This document shows positions 62,368 through 64,000 of a DNA stretch of 64,000 nt, in pieces (position 1 is the stretch's first letter; each line of letters opens with the position of its first letter). A model generated the notes under the pieces. The model saw only the letters and a program-made list of their open reading frames with translations. It made no database searches and had not been told where the DNA came from. The position numbers and the translations under genes were made by a program. Origin of the DNA: Megascapheus bottae (lineage: Eukaryota > Chordata > Mammalia > Rodentia > Geomyidae); assembly GCA_024803745.1 (NCBI GenBank), contig JANJXV010000044.1, positions 330,001 through 394,000 of the forward strand, read 5' to 3'.

Positions 62368-63000
62368 GTAACCCTAACCCTAACCCTTAAACTAACCCTA
62401 ACCCTAACCCTAATCCCTATACCTAATCCTTACCCTAAACCTAACCCTAACCCCTAATCCTAACCCTTACCCTAACCCTAACCCTAACCCTTACCCTAAT
62501 GCTAACCCTAACTCTAACACTAACCCTAACACAAACCCTAACCGTTACCCTAACCCTAACCCTAACCCTTAGCCTAACCCTAACCCTAACCCTAACCTTA
62601 ACACTAACCCTAACACTAACCCCAAACCTTACCCTTACCCTAAACCTCTCCCTAACCCTAACACTAACCCTAGCCTTAACCCTAACCCTAACATTAACCC
62701 TTAACCTAACGATAACCCTAACCCTAACCCTTCCCCTTACCCTAACCCTAACCCTAACCTTAAACCTAACCCTAACATTAATCCTAAGGCTTACACTTAC
62801 ACTAACCCTTACCCTAACCCTAACCCTAAACCTAACACTAACCCTAACACTAACCCTAACCCTAACCCTAACCCTTACCCTTACCCTAACCCTAACACTA
62901 ACCCTAACCCTAATTCTAACAGTTACCCTTACCCTAACCCTAACCGTAACCCTAACCTTTCCCTAACCCTAAAACTTACCCTAACCCTATCCCTAACCCT
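61001..63000. repeat. Degenerate telomeric block without clear internal copies
   Basis: Contains hexamer variants only. I could not match a long anchor series here to other parts of the window. Intact tracts of roughly 35-40 bp occur near 62,031-62,070 and 62,315-62,350. No unique DNA. Confidence 0.72.
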
Positions 63001-63699
63001 ACACTAACCCTATCCTAAACTTTACCCTTACTCTAACCCTAACCCTAACCCTCACCCTTAAACTTACACTAACCCTAACAATAACCCTAACTCTAACCCC
63101 TAAACCTAACAGTAACCCTAACCTCAACACCAACCCTAACCCTAACCCTAACCCTAACCCCAAAACTAACTCTAACGCTAAACCTTACCCTTATCCTAAA
63201 CCTAACCCTAAACCTAACCCTGACCCCTAACCCTAAACCTAACCCTCTCCCTTACCCTAACACTAACCCTAAACTTAACCCTAACCCTAACACTAACCCT
63301 AACCCTAACCCTTACCCTAACCCTAACCCTGAAACTAAACCTAAACCTAACCCTAACCCTTACGATAACCCTAATCCTTGCCCTAACCTAAACCTAACCT
63401 TAACCCAAACCCTTACACTTACCCTAACCCTAACGCTAACCCTAAACCTAACCCTAACCCTAACCCCTACCCTTACCCTAACCCTAACCCTAACCCTAAA
63501 CCAAACACCTTAGCCTAACCGTAACCCTAACCCTAACACTAACTTTTACCCTAAACCTAACCCTAACCCTAACACTTACCCTAAACCTAACCCTAACCGC
63601 AACCCCTAAACCTAACCCTTACCCTAACCCTAAACTTTACCCTTACCCTAACCCTAACCCTAACCCTAACACTAACCCTAACCTTAACTCTAACCCTAA
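63001..63699. repeat. Right-hand relative of the 53-60 kb family
   Basis: Begins with ACACTAACCCTATCCTAA (63,001) and then CCTCAACACCAACCC and CTAACGCTAAACC, the order of the 53-60 kb family but without the CCRGAAGCC marker. It gives way near 63.5-63.7 kb to another family. Confidence 0.75.
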
Positions 63700-64000
63700 C
63701 CCTAACCCTAACCCTTACCCTTATCCTAACCTTAACCCTAAACCTTACACTTACCCTTACCCTAACCCTAACCCTAACCCTTACCCTAACCCTAAATCTA
63801 AGCCTTAGCCTAACCCTAAGCCTAACCCTAACCCTTACTCTTACCTTAACCCTAACCCCAAACCAAACCCTAAACCTATACCGTACCCTTACCCTAAACC
63901 TAAATCTAACCCTAAACCTTACCCTAAGCCCTAACCCTAACCCTAACCCTAATCCTTACCCTTGACCTAACCCTAAACCTAAACCCAAACCTAACCTTAA
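63700..64000. repeat. Start of a further 3.26-kb-mosaic copy, cut by the window edge
   Basis: AACCTTACACTTACCC near 63,741 and then CCAAACCAAACCC and CGTACCCTTACC (63,882) repeat the phrases at 30,331 and 33,592, about 33.6 and 30.3 kb upstream. The two anchor groups are about 160 bp apart here, against about 1.26 kb in the first unit, so an internal part is missing. The copy continues beyond the window. Confidence 0.85.

Larger units (their letters stand above)
1..64000. repeat. Degenerate telomeric repeat array, (CCCTAA)n on + strand
   Basis: Every line of the window is made of CCCTAA hexamers and near-variants, always with the C-rich strand on +. Frequent variants are CCCTTA (often in adjacent pairs), ACCTAA, CACTAA, CCATAA, CTCTAA, CCTTAA, CGCTAA, CCGTAA, CCCTCA and CCCCAA, plus occasional 5-, 7- or 8-base units that shift phase. 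Intact runs are short; the longest I noticed covers about 46 bp at 27,302-27,347. G is rare on +. The - strand TTAGGG is the telomere unit of vertebrates and many other eukaryotes, so the array is telomere-derived and either subtelomeric or interstitial. By family knowledge, intact stretches can bind TRF-type proteins and fold as G-quadruplexes on the G-rich strand. I infer an old array no longer maintained by telomerase. No unique flank is visible, so chromosome position and species stay open. Confidence 0.97.

Noticed and set aside
1..64000. CRISPR array
   Set aside because: There is no pair of constant repeat and unique spacer of regular length. The six-base unit and shared variants point to a telomere-type array.
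1..64000. Sequencing or base-calling noise over a perfect telomere
   Set aside because: Identical rare variants recur in the same order in copies several kilobases apart (for example the GATCC and CCGGAAGCC phrases), which independent read errors would not produce. An assembly-level duplicate remains possible for the 21.9-26.5 kb pair.
1..64000. rRNA, tRNA, other structured RNA genes, or transposable elements
   Set aside because: No stretch departs from the hexamer for more than about ten bases, so there is no room for such genes or for terminal repeats and target-site duplications.

Overview
The whole window is one array of degenerate telomere-type repeat. The + strand is built from CCCTAA hexamers and their one- or two-base variants, with no unique sequence at either edge. 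The - strand is therefore TTAGGG-like throughout. TTAGGG is the telomere unit of vertebrates and of many other eukaryotes (numerous other animals, many fungi, trypanosomatids and other protists). The sequence supports a eukaryotic subtelomeric or interstitial telomeric array, most economically in a vertebrate-like genome, but it cannot fix the species. Polarity never flips. If the array is chromosome-terminal, the chromosome end lies to the left of position 1. It is not a fresh telomere, because intact runs are short: the longest I found is about 46 bp, at 27,302-27,347. I see no protein gene, rRNA, tRNA, CRISPR array or recognisable transposon. Long open frames exist only because the hexamer, read in its non-stop frames, gives Val-Arg/Leu-Gly on the - strand and Leu-Thr/Pro-Asn on the + strand.

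The structure lies in the shared private variants, which show that the array grew by many rounds of segmental duplication. From left to right: duplicated segments about 2.05 kb apart (835-3,415); a tandem pair of about 0.87 kb (3,440-5,180); a dispersed older member of a family of roughly 2.2 kb (5,640-8,340); a segment at 8,640-11,150 copied to 17,567-21,090; two diverged units of the 2.2-kb family (11,820-16,480); and a near-perfect tandem pair of 2,274 and 2,280 bp (21,919-26,472). This is followed by a 302-bp tandem pair (28,056-28,660), a mosaic with a unit of about 3.26 kb (28.7-36.2 kb) containing a 591-bp tandem pair, and a mosaic at 36-52 kb with overlapping duplications at distances of about 10.19 kb and 7.17 kb. 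The right part holds a tandem pair at about 2.09 kb (54.5-58.3 kb) with a 296-bp duplication inside, further related segments to 61 kb, a stretch with little internal duplication (61-63 kb), and a last segment (from about 63.7 kb) that returns to the motif series of the 29-35 kb unit.

Nothing here works as a set of genes. The likely roles are those of telomeric chromatin: binding sites for TTAGGG-recognising proteins, possible G-quadruplexes on the G-rich strand, possible TERRA-like transcription, and a substrate for unequal exchange. Coordinates of duplication edges were placed by eye from anchor motifs and are good to a few tens of bases unless stated otherwise.
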